64,000 nt of DNA from Sabulicella rubraurantiaca (GTDB taxonomy: Bacteria; Pseudomonadota; Alphaproteobacteria; Acetobacterales; Acetobacteraceae), in NCBI RefSeq assembly GCF_017355885.1, contig NZ_JAFEUU010000002.1, positions 372,001-436,000 on the forward strand, given 5' to 3'. This document shows, in pieces, positions 1 through 9,180 of the stretch. Each line of letters opens with the position of its first letter. The stretch's first letter is position 1. The notes beneath the pieces were generated by a model. The model was not told where the DNA came from. It did no database searches and saw nothing but the letters and a program-made list of their open reading frames with translations. The position numbers were made by a program, and so were the translations under genes.

Positions 1-2028
1 CTGGGCGTCGAAAGCTTCTTCGACCCGGCGCTGGTGGTTCCCCAAGAGGGGCTGTCGCTGAAGGAGGGCGCCATCGCCCCCTGGGCCGGCAACGCGTCGA
101 GCGCCTATTACGACCAGACCCTCGCCTCGCTCGCCAAGCACCTGAAGATCAGCGCCGAGGCGCCGTGGGAGGAGCTGCCGGAGGCGGCGCGGAACGCGAT
201 CCTGCACGGCACCGGCTCCACCCCCGTCACGCTGCGCTACAAGGACGGGCTGCGCGCCTATGAGGTGGAGAAGCCCTTCGAGGGCGTGATCCGCAACCTC
301 CAGCGCCGCTTCCGCGAATCCGACAATCCCTGGGTGCGCGAGGATCTTTCGCGCTACCAGGCGGAAAAACCCTGCCATGTCTGCGAGGGCTTCCGGCTGA
401 AGCCGCAGGCGCTCGCGGTGAAGGTGGCGGGCAGCCACATCGGCGAGGCCAGCGCCCTGTCCATCCGGCGCGCGCGCGAATGGTTCGCCTCGGTCAACGA
501 CACGCTGACGCCGCAGCGCCAGGAGATCGCGCGCCGCATCCTGCGCGAGATCGAGGAGCGGCTGCAGTTCCTGGTGGATGTGGGGCTGGACTACCTGTCC
601 CTCGCCCGCTCCTCGGCTACGTTGTCGGGCGGGGAGAGCCAGCGCATCCGGCTGGCCTCGCAGATCGGCTCCGGCCTCACGGGCGTGCTCTACGTGCTGG
701 ACGAGCCCTCCATCGGGCTGCACCAGCGCGACAATGAGCGCCTGCTGGGCACGCTGCGCCGCCTGCGCGACCTGGGCAACACGGTGCTGGTCGTGGAGCA
801 CGACGAGGATGCGATCCGCACCGCCGACTGGCTGGTGGATATTGGCCCCGGCGCCGGGGCGCATGGCGGCACGGTGGTGAGCCAGGGCACGCCCGACACG
901 GTGACGCGCGACACGAAGTCGCTCACCGGCGACTACCTGGCCGGGCGGCGCGAGATCCCGATGCCGCAGTCGCGGCGCAAGCCGGACATGAAGCGGGCCA
1001 TCCGCGTCGTCGGCGCACGGGGCAACAACCTCAAGGACGTGACGGCGGAGTTCCCGCTGGGCACCTTCACCGCCGTGGCCGGCGTGTCGGGCGGCGGCAA
1101 GTCGACCCTCGTGATCGAGACCCTCTACAACGGGCTGTCGCGCCGCCTGATGGGCAGCGCCGTCGTGCCCGCGCCGCACCAGCGCATCGAGGGGCTGGAG
1201 CACGTGGACAAGGTGATCGACATCGACCAGTCGCCCATCGGCCGCACGCCGCGCTCCAACCCCGCCACCTATACGGGGCTCTTCGCGCCGATCCGCGACT
1301 GGTTCTCCGAGCTGCCGGAAAGCCGGGCGCGCGGCTACAAGTCGGGCCGCTTCTCCTTCAACGTGAAGGGCGGGCGCTGCGAGGCGTGCCAGGGCGACGG
1401 CGTCATCAAGATCGAGATGCACTTCCTGCCCGATGTCTACGTCACCTGCGACACCTGCAAGGGCAAGCGCTACAACCGCGAGACGCTGGACGTGAAGTTC
1501 CGCGGCAAGAGCATCGCCGACGTGCTGGACATGACGGTGAGCGAGGGGCGCGAGTTCTTCTCCGCCGTACCGCCCATCCACGACAAGCTGAAGACGCTGG
1601 AGGAGGTGGGGCTGGGCTACATCCACCTCGGCCAGCAGGCCACGACGCTCTCGGGCGGCGAGGCGCAGCGCATCAAGCTGGCCAAGGAACTGTCGCGCCG
1701 CGCCACCGGCCGCACCCTCTACATCCTCGACGAGCCGACGACGGGTCTGCATTTCGAGGATGTGCGCAAGCTGCTGGAGGTGCTGCACGCGCTGGTGAAG
1801 GGCGGCAACACCGTCATCGTCATCGAGCACAATCTGGAGGTCATCAAGACCGCCGATTGGGTGCTCGACCTCGGACCAGAAGGGGGCGAGGGCGGCGGGC
1901 GCATCGTGGCGCATGGCACGCCGGAGGAGGTGGCGGCGAACCCGGACAGCCACACCGGGCGGTTCCTGCGGCCGATCCTGGAACGCCACGCCCCGGTGAA
2001 GGCGAAGAAGGCGCGCGCCAAGGGGTGA
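1..2028 (+). CDS. uvrA: UvrA, excinuclease ABC subunit A (5'-truncated by window edge)
   Basis: ATPase and damage-recognition subunit of the UvrABC nucleotide excision repair complex. The frame is open from base 1, so the gene enters from the left; 675 residues are visible of a family length near 950. Visible in order: CHVC near codon 124, end of the first zinc module; the first ABC signature LSGGESQR near codon 208 followed by Walker B YVLDEPS; a second Walker [10 protein letters not shown] near 361 (Gly where most UvrA have Ser); a second zinc finger CEAC...CDTC near 460-486; the second signature LSGGEAQR near 551 and [11 protein letters not shown]. Both nucleotide-binding halves are intact as far as they can be seen. 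It converges on the adenosyltransferase gene on the other strand, with 45 bp between. Confidence 0.98.
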   Translation: MGVESFFDPALVVPQEGLSLKEGAIAPWAGNASSAYYDQTLASLAKHLKISAEAPWEELPEAARNAILHGTGSTPVTLRYKDGLRAYEVEKPFEGVIRNLQRRFRESDNPWVREDLSRYQAEKPCHVCEGFRLKPQALAVKVAGSHIGEASALSIRRAREWFASVNDTLTPQRQEIARRILREIEERLQFLVDVGLDYLSLARSSATLSGGESQRIRLASQIGSGLTGVLYVLDEPSIGLHQRDNERLLGTLRRLRDLGNTVLVVEHDEDAIRTADWLVDIGPGAGAHGGTVVSQGTPDTVTRDTKSLTGDYLAGRREIPMPQSRRKPDMKRAIRVVGARGNNLKDVTAEFPLGTFTAVAGVSGGGKSTLVIETLYNGLSRRLMGSAVVPAPHQRIEGLEHVDKVIDIDQSPIGRTPRSNPATYTGLFAPIRDWFSELPESRARGYKSGRFSFNVKGGRCEACQGDGVIKIEMHFLPDVYVTCDTCKGKRYNRETLDVKFRGKSIADVLDMTVSEGREFFSAVPPIHDKLKTLEEVGLGYIHLGQQATTLSGGEAQRIKLAKELSRRATGRTLYILDEPTTGLHFEDVRKLLEVLHALVKGGNTVIVIEHNLEVIKTADWVLDLGPEGGEGGGRIVAHGTPEEVAANPDSHTGRFLRPILERHAPVKAKKARAKG

Positions 2029-2073
2029 GGCGCCGTCCCTTTCAGGCGCTTTCCGTGTCGTGAGGCTGGAAGG

Positions 2074-2634
2074 CTACGCCCTTCCCGCCCCCGGCACCCA
2101 GGTGACGTCGCGCGCGCCATCCTCGTTCAGGTGGCGCGCCAGCACGAAGAGATGGTCGGAGAGGCGGTTGAGGTAGCGGATCGCCGCTGGGTTCACCGCC
2201 TCGCGCGAGGCCAGGGCCACGACCAGACGCTCCGCCCGCCGCACCACCGTGCGGGCCAGATGGGCATGGGCGGCGCCAGGACTGCCGCCGGGCAGGACGA
2301 AGCTCCGCAGCGGCGCGAGACGCGCGTTGAGCGAGGCGATCTCTGCCTCCAGCCGCGCCGATTGCGCGTCCTGCATGCGCAGCCGCTTCTCCGCCTCCGT
2401 GCCCGGCACGCAGAGATCGGCGCCAAGGTCGAAGAGGTCGTTCTGGATGCGGGCAAGCATCGCATCCGCCTCGCCCTGCGTGTGCAGGCGCAGGAGGCCG
2501 ATGGCGGCATTCGCCTCGTCCACCGTGCCGAAGCATTCGACGCGCAGCGCATCCTTGCGGACCCGCTCCCCGTCGCCCAGCGAGGTTTCGCCGGCATCGC
2601 CGCCGCGCGTGGTGATGACGTCAAGCCGAACCAT
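2074..2634 (-). CDS. Cob(I)alamin adenosyltransferase, PduO type
   Basis: Transfers the adenosyl group of ATP to cob(I)alamin to make adenosylcobalamin; cytosolic. The 186-residue protein shows the family's N-terminal RGGDAGETSLGDG stretch (nucleotide-binding loop), the TVDEANAAIG segment, VRRAER in the place of the usual (C/V)RRAER motif, and LNRLSDHLFVLAR near the C-terminus. The ATG at 2634 was chosen because the recognisable family start (MVRLDVITTRGG) begins there; the open frame continues upstream but that part is only the reverse reading of the tonB coding DNA. It follows tonB by 13 bp on the same strand and is probably co-transcribed with it. Sometimes labelled cobO/pduO/MMAB; the PduO fold is certain, the physiological partner is not. 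Confidence 0.95.
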   Translation of the reverse strand: MVRLDVITTRGGDAGETSLGDGERVRKDALRVECFGTVDEANAAIGLLRLHTQGEADAMLARIQNDLFDLGADLCVPGTEAEKRLRMQDAQSARLEAEIASLNARLAPLRSFVLPGGSPGAAHAHLARTVVRRAERLVVALASREAVNPAAIRYLNRLSDHLFVLARHLNEDGARDVTWVPGAGRA

Positions 2635-2647
2635 GGGCGGTGCCTCT

Positions 2648-3643
2648 CTATTGCAGCCGGAATTGCACGCTGGTGCGCGCGAGGCTCGGGATCGGCACGC
2701 CGTCGCGCGTCGCCGGGCGGAAGCGCCAGGCCAGGGCGCCACGCTGCGCCGCCTCGTCCAGGATGCGCGAGCCGGAGGATTGCGCGACGCGCACCCCGCT
2801 GACGCGGCCATCCGGGCCGATGGACAGTTCCAGCGCGACGACGCCCGTCTCGTTCCGGAAGCGCGCCGCGTCGGGATAGGGGATGTCGCGGTTGCGGAAA
2901 TTCGGGTCGAGGCCGGCCGGCACCAGCACGCCGGTGGCGCGGTTGACGCCGGCCGTGGCGGCAGGCGTCGGCGAGGCGGCAGGGGATGCCGGGCCGGCCT
3001 GTTGCTGCGGCTGCTGAGGTTGCGGCTGGGCCTGCTGCGCCGGGGTGGGGCGCGGTGGTGGCGGGCGGGTGGGCAGCGGCGGAGGTGGCGGCGCAGGGGG
3101 AGGCGGCAGCGGCAATTCCTCGGCCGGTTCCGGCTCGGGCACCGCTTCCGGCGCGGGCTCCGCCGGGGCTTCGGGCGGTGGAGGCGGCGGGGCCAGGGCG
3201 AGATCGGTGGGCACGGGCGGCGTCTGCGCCTCGGGCAAGGCGGGGGGCGGCGCCTCGGCGAGGCGCGGCGCGGGCTCGGAAGGCGGCGGGGGCGGTGGGG
3301 CCGCCATGGGCGGCGGCGCGTTGGCCATGGGTGGCGGAGGCGGCGGAGCAGCGGCGACGGGCGGGCTGGGCGGCGGGGATGGCGGCGGTGTTGCCGGCTC
3401 AGGCGCTGGAGGTGGCGGGACCGCGTCCGGCGCGGCCTCGGGCGCGGGGGCACCCTCCTCCGTCACCTGCTCCCAGACCATCTGCACCCCCTGCTCCTCG
3501 ACGGGGGGTGGGAGGGAGGGGCGGATCAGAAACAGGGCGGCCCCCAGCACGACACCATGCAGCGCCAGCGAGACGGGGATGGCGACGGGGAAGCGGGGCG
3601 GACCCGGCGGAGCGTTCCCCCATCGCGGCCCCTCCGGCGTCAC
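2648..3643 (-). CDS. tonB: TonB-family energy transducer with long proline-rich spacer
   Basis: Couples the inner-membrane proton gradient to TonB-dependent outer-membrane receptors. The 331-residue protein has one N-terminal membrane anchor (about residues 14-34), then about 200 residues extremely rich in Pro and Ala with PPPPP runs that would span the periplasm, then a C-terminal TonB domain (from about YPDAAR, with IGPDGRVSGV and AWRFRPA) ending FRLQ. The start is GTG at 3643, overlapping the stop of the upstream CDF gene in a GTGA, so translation is likely coupled. No exbB/exbD lie nearby, so it must borrow motor proteins from elsewhere. Proximity to a cobalamin adenosyltransferase and B12-dependent methionine synthase makes cobalamin uptake a reasonable but unproven job. 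Confidence 0.9.
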   Translation of the reverse strand: MTPEGPRWGNAPPGPPRFPVAIPVSLALHGVVLGAALFLIRPSLPPPVEEQGVQMVWEQVTEEGAPAPEAAPDAVPPPPAPEPATPPPSPPPSPPVAAAPPPPPPMANAPPPMAAPPPPPPSEPAPRLAEAPPPALPEAQTPPVPTDLALAPPPPPPEAPAEPAPEAVPEPEPAEELPLPPPPAPPPPPLPTRPPPPRPTPAQQAQPQPQQPQQQAGPASPAASPTPAATAGVNRATGVLVPAGLDPNFRNRDIPYPDAARFRNETGVVALELSIGPDGRVSGVRVAQSSGSRILDEAAQRGALAWRFRPATRDGVPIPSLARTSVQFRLQ

Positions 3644-4527
3644 AGGACCACCACCCCGCTGTGCTTGGCCTTGCCCTCGGGCTCGACATGGATGGTGATG
3701 ACGGCCTCGCCCAGTTCGGCCTTCAGCGCGGCCTCCACCCGGTCGGTGATCACGTGCGCCTCCGCCACCGTCATGGAGCCGGGGACGACGAGGTGGAACT
3801 CGATGAAGGTGAAGCGGCCGGCTTGGCGGGAACGGATGTCGTGCGCCTCGATGGCGCCTTCCGCGGCCTGGCCGACGGTGCTGCGGATGCGGGCGAGGGA
3901 TTCGGGCGCCACCGCCTCGTCCATCAGCCCGCCCACGGATTCCCGCACGAGCCCCGCGCCGCTGGCCAGGATGTTCAGCGCGGTGAGCCCGGCCAGAAGC
4001 GGGTCGAGCCACCACAGGCCGGTCGCGGTCGCCAGCCCGATTCCGGCCAGCACGCCCGCGGAGGTGACGACATCCGACAGCAGATGCCGCGCATCGGCCT
4101 TCAGCGCTGGGGAGCGCAGCGCGGCGGCGCGGCGGAACAGATGGCGGCACCAGACCGCGTTGATCGCCGTCGCGCCCAGCGCCACGGCGACGGCGGGCCA
4201 TGTCAGCTCCGGCGTGCGGGGCGTGCTGAAGGCCGACCAGACCTCCACGAGGATGACAAAGGCGGCCGCGAGGATCAGCGCCCCTTCCAGCACCGCGGAG
4301 AAATATTCCGCCTTGTGGTGGCCATAGGGGTGGTTGGCGTCGGCCGGCAGGGCGGCGAAGCGCACTGCCGCCAGGGCCGCGAAGGCGGCCGCGACGTTCA
4401 CCACGCTTTCCAGCGCATCGGCGAAGAGCGCGACGCTGCCGGTGAGCCACCATGCCACGGCCTTCAGCGCCAGCACGGCGATGGCCACGGCGACGCTGCC
4501 CCAGGCGGTGTTGACGGCTCGGCTCAC
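3640..4527 (-). CDS. Cation diffusion facilitator (CDF) divalent metal exporter
   Basis: Inner-membrane antiporter that exports a divalent cation (Zn, Fe, Co or Mn in characterised relatives). The 295-residue protein has about six membrane segments; the metal site in TM2 is FADALES with Asp37, the TM2-TM3 loop has HPYGHHKAEYFSA, and TM5 contributes His148 and Asp152 in HLLSDVV, the HxxxD pair. The cytosolic C-terminal domain ends with TIHVEPEG. Start is GTG at 4527; the gene is 135 bp downstream of metH on the same strand and overlaps tonB by 4 nt. The Asp/His pairing of TM2 and TM5 resembles Zn/Fe-type members, but the substrate cannot be settled from sequence. Confidence 0.94.
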   Translation of the reverse strand: MSRAVNTAWGSVAVAIAVLALKAVAWWLTGSVALFADALESVVNVAAAFAALAAVRFAALPADANHPYGHHKAEYFSAVLEGALILAAAFVILVEVWSAFSTPRTPELTWPAVAVALGATAINAVWCRHLFRRAAALRSPALKADARHLLSDVVTSAGVLAGIGLATATGLWWLDPLLAGLTALNILASGAGLVRESVGGLMDEAVAPESLARIRSTVGQAAEGAIEAHDIRSRQAGRFTFIEFHLVVPGSMTVAEAHVITDRVEAALKAELGEAVITIHVEPEGKAKHSGVVVL

Positions 4528-4562
4528 TCAGGAATCCCGCTGCGGTTCGGGTGCCCCTCCTA

Positions 4563-4606
4563 GCATTTTCAAGACAGGCGGAAACGCCTGACGGCTCGGA
4601 AAATGC
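4563..4606. repeat. Palindromic repeat element, copy A (GCATTTTC...GAAAATGC)
   Basis: Outer arms GCATTTTC (4563-4570) and GAAAATGC (4599-4606) are a perfect 8-bp inverted repeat; nested inside is CAGGCG-GAAA-CGCCTG (4575-4590), a perfect 6-bp stem with a GNRA-like loop. It lies in the gap between metH and the CDF gene. A degenerate copy of nearly the same length is at 9511-9552 and a half copy at 49754-49768. It looks like the GAGCATTTTC-type intergenic palindromes seen in many alphaproteobacteria; that resemblance is from memory. Confidence 0.6.
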
Positions 4607-4629
4607 GGCGAATGATCTGGCGGAAGCGG

Positions 4630-4650
4630 CCCCCGGCGAAATGCCGGGGG
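4630..4650 (-). terminator. Hairpin downstream of metH
   Basis: CCCCCGGC and GCCGGGGG form a perfect 8-bp stem around the loop GAAAT, 11 nt beyond the metH stop. There is no T-run after it, so it may be a terminator or an mRNA-stabilising hairpin that only attenuates read-through into the CDF-tonB-adenosyltransferase genes. Confidence 0.5.
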
Positions 4651-4661
4651 GCGCAACCCGA

Positions 4662-7600
4662 TCAGACAGAGAAGTACTTGGCGCGAGGATGGTGCAGGAC
4701 GATGGCGCTGGTGCTCTGCTCCGGATGGAGCTGCCACTCATCGGACAGGTCCACGCCGATGCGCTCGGCGCCTAGCAGCTTCAGCAACGGCGCCTGGTCC
4801 TCCAGGCGCGGGCACGCGGGGTAGCCGAAGGAGTAGCGGCCGCCGCGATAGCCCTGGCTCAGCATCTTCTCGATGTCGCGCTCATCCTCGGCCGCGAAGC
4901 CGAGTTCGGCGCGGATGCGCTTGTGAACGTACTCTGCCAGCGCCTCCGCCATCTCGACGCCGAGGCCATGCAGGTAGAGGTAGTCCTGGTAGCGGTTCTC
5001 TTCGAACCACTGCCGCGCCACCTCGCTGGCGCGCTGGCCCATGGTGACGACCTGCAGGCCGATCACGTCGCGCTCGCCATCCTCCACGTCGCGCACGAAG
5101 TCGGAGATGCACTCGCCATCCTCCTTGGGCTGGCGCGGCAGGGTGAAGCGGGCGGCTTCCGTGATGCCATCCTCCTCGAACAGGATCAGGTCGTTGCCCT
5201 GGCCGGCGCATTTCCAGTAGCCGTAGATGGCCTGCGGCTTCAGGATCTTCTCCTGCTCCGCGATGGTGAGCATGCGCTTCAGCACGGGGCGGAGCTCCTG
5301 CTTCGCCCAGCCCAGGAAATCCTCCAGCGAGCGCCCGGCCTTCCGGAAGCCCCACTGGAATTGATACAGCGAGCGCTCGTTGATGAAGGGCACCAGCGCC
5401 TTCGGATCGGCTTCCATCACCCGCGCGCCCCAGAAGGGCGGCTTTGGCACGGCGAGGTCGGCGGTCTGCCGGCGGCGGCGCGACTGGGCGTAGTTCACGT
5501 CCACCGGGGCGAAGCCGCGCGGATCGGCCTGACCCAGGACGCGCTTCTCGTTGCGCGCCTTGCCGCCGCGCTTGGCCTGCAGCGCGGCGAGGTAGTCGTC
5601 GAAGCCGTTGCCGACCACCTTGTCCATCAGGTGCAGACCGTCGAAGGCGTCGCGCGCATAGGCAACGCGGCCGCAGGCATAGGCCTTGACGCAGTCATCC
5701 TCCACGTAGTTGCGCGTCAGCGCCGCGCCGCCGAGCAGCACCGGGATCTCGATGCCCTGACGGCTCATCTCCTCCAGGTTCTCGCGCATCACGACCGTGG
5801 ACTTCACGAGCAGGCCGGACATGCCGATGGCATGCGCCTTGTGCTCCTTGGCCGCGGTGACGATGTCGGCAAGCGGCACCTTGATGCCGAGATTCACCAC
5901 CTTGTAGCCGTTGTTGGTGAGGATGATGTCCACGAGGTTCTTGCCGATGTCGTGAACGTCGCCCTTCACCGTGCCCAGCACGATGATGCCCTTCTCCTGC
6001 CCCTCGACCCGCTCCATGTGCGGCTCGAGGTAGGCGACGGCGGATTTCATCGTCTCGGCGGATTGCAGCACGAAGGGAAGCTGCATCTTGCCGGCGCCGA
6101 ACAGCTCGCCGACCACCTTCATCCCGTCGAGCAGGATGTCGTTGATGATCTCGAGCGGCGTCAGCCCCTTGGCGAGCGCGTCGGCGAGTTCCTCGTCGAG
6201 GCCCTTGCGGTCGCCATCCACGATGCGGTCCTTGAGGCGGCCTTCCACCGTCTCCGCCTTCTTCTTGGCGGCGGCGTCGGCGGCCTTCCTTCCGGCGAAC
6301 ATCTCCAGCACCTTCTGGAGCGGGTCGTAGCCCTCGCGGCGGCGGTCGAAGATCAGGTCTTCCATCACCTGGACCTCCTCCGCCGGGATGGCGTGGAGCG
6401 GCTTGATCTTGCTGACGTGGACGATGGCGCCCGTCATGCCCGCCTTCACCGCGTGGTCGAGGAAGACGCTGTTCAGCACGTGGCGCGCGGCCGGGTTCAG
6501 GCCAAAGGAGATGTTTGACAGGCCGAGGATGATCTGGATGTCCGGGAACTTCTCCCGGATCATGCGGATGCCTTCCAGGGTCCACAGGCCGAGCTTGCGG
6601 TCATCCTCGTTGCCGGTGGCGATGGTGAAGGTCAGCGGGTCGATCAAGAGGTCGCTCTGCGGCAGCCCGTGCTTGTTGCAGGCGAAGTCCACCAGCCGCT
6701 CGGCGATGCGGAGCTTGTCCTCGGCAGTCTTCGCCATGCCCACCTCGTCGATGGTGAGCGCGATGACGGCGGCGCCGAACTTCTTGGCGAGGATCATGCG
6801 GTCGCGCGCCGCGTCCTCGCCATCCTCGAAGTTGATCGAGTTGATGATGGGCTTGCCGCCATGGCGCTTCAGCGCCGCCGCGATCACCGGCGTCTCGGTG
6901 CTGTCGATCACCAGCGGCGCGTTCACGCTGGCGGTGAAGCGGGTGATGACCTCGTTCATCTCGGCCATCTCGTCGCGGCCGACGAAGGCGGTGCAGATGT
7001 CGAGGGAGTTGGAGCCCTCGCCCACCTGCTCGCGCCCGATGGCGAGGCAGCCATCCCAGTCATGCGCCGCCTGGCGCTCGCGCCACGCCTTGGAGCCGTT
7101 GGCGTTGCAGCGCTCGCCGATGGAGAAGTAGCTGTTCTCCTGCCGCAGGCTCACCGCCGAATACAGGCTTGCGACGGAGGGCACCCAGAGATGCGTGCGC
7201 TTCGCCGGCGCGGGGCGGCGCGCCTCGCCGGCGCGCTTGCGCAGCATGGCGTCCAGCGCCGCGATGTGCGGGGTGGAGGTGCCGCAGCAGCCGCCGATCA
7301 GGTTGAACCCGTCCTCGGCTACGAAGCGCTCCATCCAGGAGGCCATCTCCTCCGGAGCCAGCGGGTAGTGGGTCTTGCCGTCCACCAGCTCCGGCAGCCC
7401 GGCATTGGGCTGGACGGAGAGCAGGCCGGGCCAGTTGCGCGACAGCCAACGGATATGCTCGGCCATTTCCTGCGGGCCGGTGGCGCAGTTCAGGCCGATC
7501 AGCGGCACGTCGAGCGCATGGACCACAGCGGCGGCGGCGGCGATGTCGGGGCCGACCAGCAGCGTGCCGGTCGTCTCCACCGTCACCTGCACGAAGATGG

Positions 7601-8156
7601 GAAGGTCGCGCTTCGCCTCCGCCCGCGCGCGCTTCGCGGCGTTGACGGCGGCCTTGATGTAGAGCGTGTCCTGGTTGGTCTCGGTCAGCAGCGCGTCGGC
7701 ACCGCCGGCGATGAGGCCGCGGCACTGGACCGTCAGCGCCTCCTCCAGCTCGTCATAGGCGATGTGGCCGAGGCTCGGCAGCTTGGTGCCGGGGCCGATA
7801 TCGCCCACCACCCAGCGGTGGCGGCCATCGGCGAAGGATTCGGCGGCCTCGCGCGCGATCTCGACCGCGACCTTGTTCAGCTCGAAGGCGCGCGCCTCCA
7901 GCCCGAACTCACCCAGCGTGACGGGGGAGCCGCCGAAGGTGTTGGTGAGCACCATGTCGGCGCCCGCCTCGAAGTAGGAGTGGTGGATCTCCCGCACGAT
8001 GTCGGGGCGCGACAGGCAGAGGATGTCGGTGCAGTTCTCCTGGCCCCAATAGTCCTTCTCGATGTCCAGGGTCATCTGCTGGACGCGCGCGCCCATGCCG
8101 CCGTCGCAAAGGAGGACGTGATCGCGAAGGGCTTCGAGGAGGTGCGGTCGGGACAT
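4662..8156 (-). CDS. metH: Cobalamin-dependent methionine synthase MetH
   Basis: Transfers the methyl group of 5-methyltetrahydrofolate via enzyme-bound cobalamin to homocysteine, making methionine; cytosolic. At 1164 residues it is full length with all four modules: homocysteine domain (about 1-320) with zinc ligands Cys224, Cys290 and Cys291 (GGCCGTST); pterin-binding domain (about 345-610); cobalamin domain with the lower axial His735 in DVHDIG; and the SAM-binding reactivation domain (about 900-1164). Start ATG at 8156 sits 14 bp after the ArsR/methyltransferase regulator, so both are probably one transcript. A metF gene, often found between such a regulator and metH in alphaproteobacteria, is absent here. 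Confidence 0.98.
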   Translation of the reverse strand: MSRPHLLEALRDHVLLCDGGMGARVQQMTLDIEKDYWGQENCTDILCLSRPDIVREIHHSYFEAGADMVLTNTFGGSPVTLGEFGLEARAFELNKVAVEIAREAAESFADGRHRWVVGDIGPGTKLPSLGHIAYDELEEALTVQCRGLIAGGADALLTETNQDTLYIKAAVNAAKRARAEAKRDLPIFVQVTVETTGTLLVGPDIAAAAAVVHALDVPLIGLNCATGPQEMAEHIRWLSRNWPGLLSVQPNAGLPELVDGKTHYPLAPEEMASWMERFVAEDGFNLIGGCCGTSTPHIAALDAMLRKRAGEARRPAPAKRTHLWVPSVASLYSAVSLRQENSYFSIGERCNANGSKAWRERQAAHDWDGCLAIGREQVGEGSNSLDICTAFVGRDEMAEMNEVITRFTASVNAPLVIDSTETPVIAAALKRHGGKPIINSINFEDGEDAARDRMILAKKFGAAVIALTIDEVGMAKTAEDKLRIAERLVDFACNKHGLPQSDLLIDPLTFTIATGNEDDRKLGLWTLEGIRMIREKFPDIQIILGLSNISFGLNPAARHVLNSVFLDHAVKAGMTGAIVHVSKIKPLHAIPAEEVQVMEDLIFDRRREGYDPLQKVLEMFAGRKAADAAAKKKAETVEGRLKDRIVDGDRKGLDEELADALAKGLTPLEIINDILLDGMKVVGELFGAGKMQLPFVLQSAETMKSAVAYLEPHMERVEGQEKGIIVLGTVKGDVHDIGKNLVDIILTNNGYKVVNLGIKVPLADIVTAAKEHKAHAIGMSGLLVKSTVVMRENLEEMSRQGIEIPVLLGGAALTRNYVEDDCVKAYACGRVAYARDAFDGLHLMDKVVGNGFDDYLAALQAKRGGKARNEKRVLGQADPRGFAPVDVNYAQSRRRRQTADLAVPKPPFWGARVMEADPKALVPFINERSLYQFQWGFRKAGRSLEDFLGWAKQELRPVLKRMLTIAEQEKILKPQAIYGYWKCAGQGNDLILFEEDGITEAARFTLPRQPKEDGECISDFVRDVEDGERDVIGLQVVTMGQRASEVARQWFEENRYQDYLYLHGLGVEMAEALAEYVHKRIRAELGFAAEDERDIEKMLSQGYRGGRYSFGYPACPRLEDQAPLLKLLGAERIGVDLSDEWQLHPEQSTSAIVLHHPRAKYFSV

Positions 8157-8170
8157 GGTCGTTCCGTGTG

Positions 8171-9103
8171 TCAGGCGGCGTTGAAGGCAGGCATGCGCTC
8201 GGCCGCCCAGAGGCGGACGGCGAGTGGGCCGGGGATGTCGCGGGTGGAGGACAGGGCGCAGCGCGCAGCGCCGAACCAGCCGGCCAGTTCGGCATCGTCG
8301 AAGCCGGGCCAGCGATGGGCGAAGCGGGAGAGGAGGTCGGCGCGGCCATGCGCGGCAAGGTCGGCCACGAGCAGCACGCCGCCGGGCTTCAGGACGCGCG
8401 CCGCCTCGGCCAGGGCAGCGGCCGGGTCCTCGGCATAGTGCAGCACCATCTGCAGCGTGACCGCATCCTGCGAAGCATCGGCAATGGGCAGGCGGTACAT
8501 GTCGGCCTGACGGACCGTGGCGCGGTCAGCAAGGCCGCGCTCGGAGAGGCGGGCGCGGGCCAGGGCCAGCATCTCGCGGCTGGCATCGAGGCCGAGCGCG
8601 TGGCCGGCGCGCGGTGCGGCGAGTTCCAGCAGCCGCCCCGTGCCGGTGCCGATGTCGAGCAGGGTGCCCAGGCGCGGCGGCAGGGCGTCCAGCATCGCCG
8701 CCTCCAGCGCCTCGGCATCCAGGCCGAGGGCGCGCATCTCGTCCCACTCCATCCCCTCGCTCTGGAAGGATTCGCTGGCGGCGCGGGCGCGCTCGGCGGC
8801 AATGCGGGCGGCCTGGCGGCGGTCGCTCTGCAGGAGCGGCTCTTCCTCCGGCAGGCGGACGAGGATTAGGCGCGCCACCTCCGCCCCGGCCGGAAGCTGG
8901 AAATAGACATTGGCGCCCTCGGGAATCCGTTGCAGAAGCCCGGCTTCGGCCAGCAGCTTCAGGTGGCGGGACAGGCGCGGCTGAGACTGGCCGAGGATCT
9001 GGCACATCTCCGACACGCAGAAGGCGCCGCGGGCGCAAAGGGCGAGCAGGCGCAGCCGCGTGGGTTCGGCGGCGGCGCGGAGTTGGGAAAGCAGCTCGTC
9101 CAT
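8171..9103 (-). CDS. ArsR-family regulator fused to SAM-dependent methyltransferase (SahR-like)
   Basis: A 310-residue two-domain protein. Residues about 1-90 are an ArsR winged helix (CVSEMCQILGQSQPRLSRHLKLL is the recognition region) without the classic metal-binding ELCVC motif. Residues about 140-290 are a class I methyltransferase with motif I LLDIGTGTGRLLEL. The ArsR-methyltransferase architecture upstream of metH matches what is described for regulators of the methionine/S-adenosylhomocysteine cycle (SahR type) in proteobacteria; the methyltransferase domain may act as a ligand sensor. The ATG at 9103 follows an 18-bp palindrome by 12 bp, suggesting autoregulation of the regulator-metH operon. 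Confident about domains, less about the ligand. Confidence 0.88.
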   Translation of the reverse strand: MDELLSQLRAAAEPTRLRLLALCARGAFCVSEMCQILGQSQPRLSRHLKLLAEAGLLQRIPEGANVYFQLPAGAEVARLILVRLPEEEPLLQSDRRQAARIAAERARAASESFQSEGMEWDEMRALGLDAEALEAAMLDALPPRLGTLLDIGTGTGRLLELAAPRAGHALGLDASREMLALARARLSERGLADRATVRQADMYRLPIADASQDAVTLQMVLHYAEDPAAALAEAARVLKPGGVLLVADLAAHGRADLLSRFAHRWPGFDDAELAGWFGAARCALSSTRDIPGPLAVRLWAAERMPAFNAA

Positions 9104-9115
9104 GGCCCGTCATCG

Positions 9116-9133
9116 CATAAACATATCCTTATG
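9116..9133 (-). promoter_or_regulatory. Putative operator, CATAA-N2-ATAT-N2-TTATG palindrome
   Basis: An 18-bp sequence whose reverse complement matches it at 14 of 18 positions, with AT-rich half sites in otherwise GC-rich DNA. It lies 12 bp before the start codon of the ArsR/methyltransferase gene, exactly where an autorepressor would block transcription or initiation. The form resembles ATAAAG-ATAT-CTTTAT-like sites I recall for SahR in alphaproteobacteria; binding is inferred. Confidence 0.6.
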
Positions 9134-9180
9134 TCCAGCAATGGATTGGAACTCCCCCTACCCTTCCCTAGCTTGGGGCG

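Noticed and set aside
2249-4563. Long open frames on the plus strand across the adenosyltransferase, tonB and CDF genes
   Set aside because: They are reverse readings of GC-rich coding DNA: Arg/Gly/Ala-rich, without any family motif, while the minus-strand genes have complete families.
4528-4661. Cobalamin riboswitch before the CDF-tonB-adenosyltransferase genes
   Set aside because: The gap is only 135 bp, no B12 box could be found, and its structure is explained by a terminator-like hairpin and a palindromic repeat.
9104-9180. SAM riboswitch upstream of the metH operon
   Set aside because: The gap is too short for a known SAM riboswitch and the palindrome with an ArsR-type regulator explains control better.
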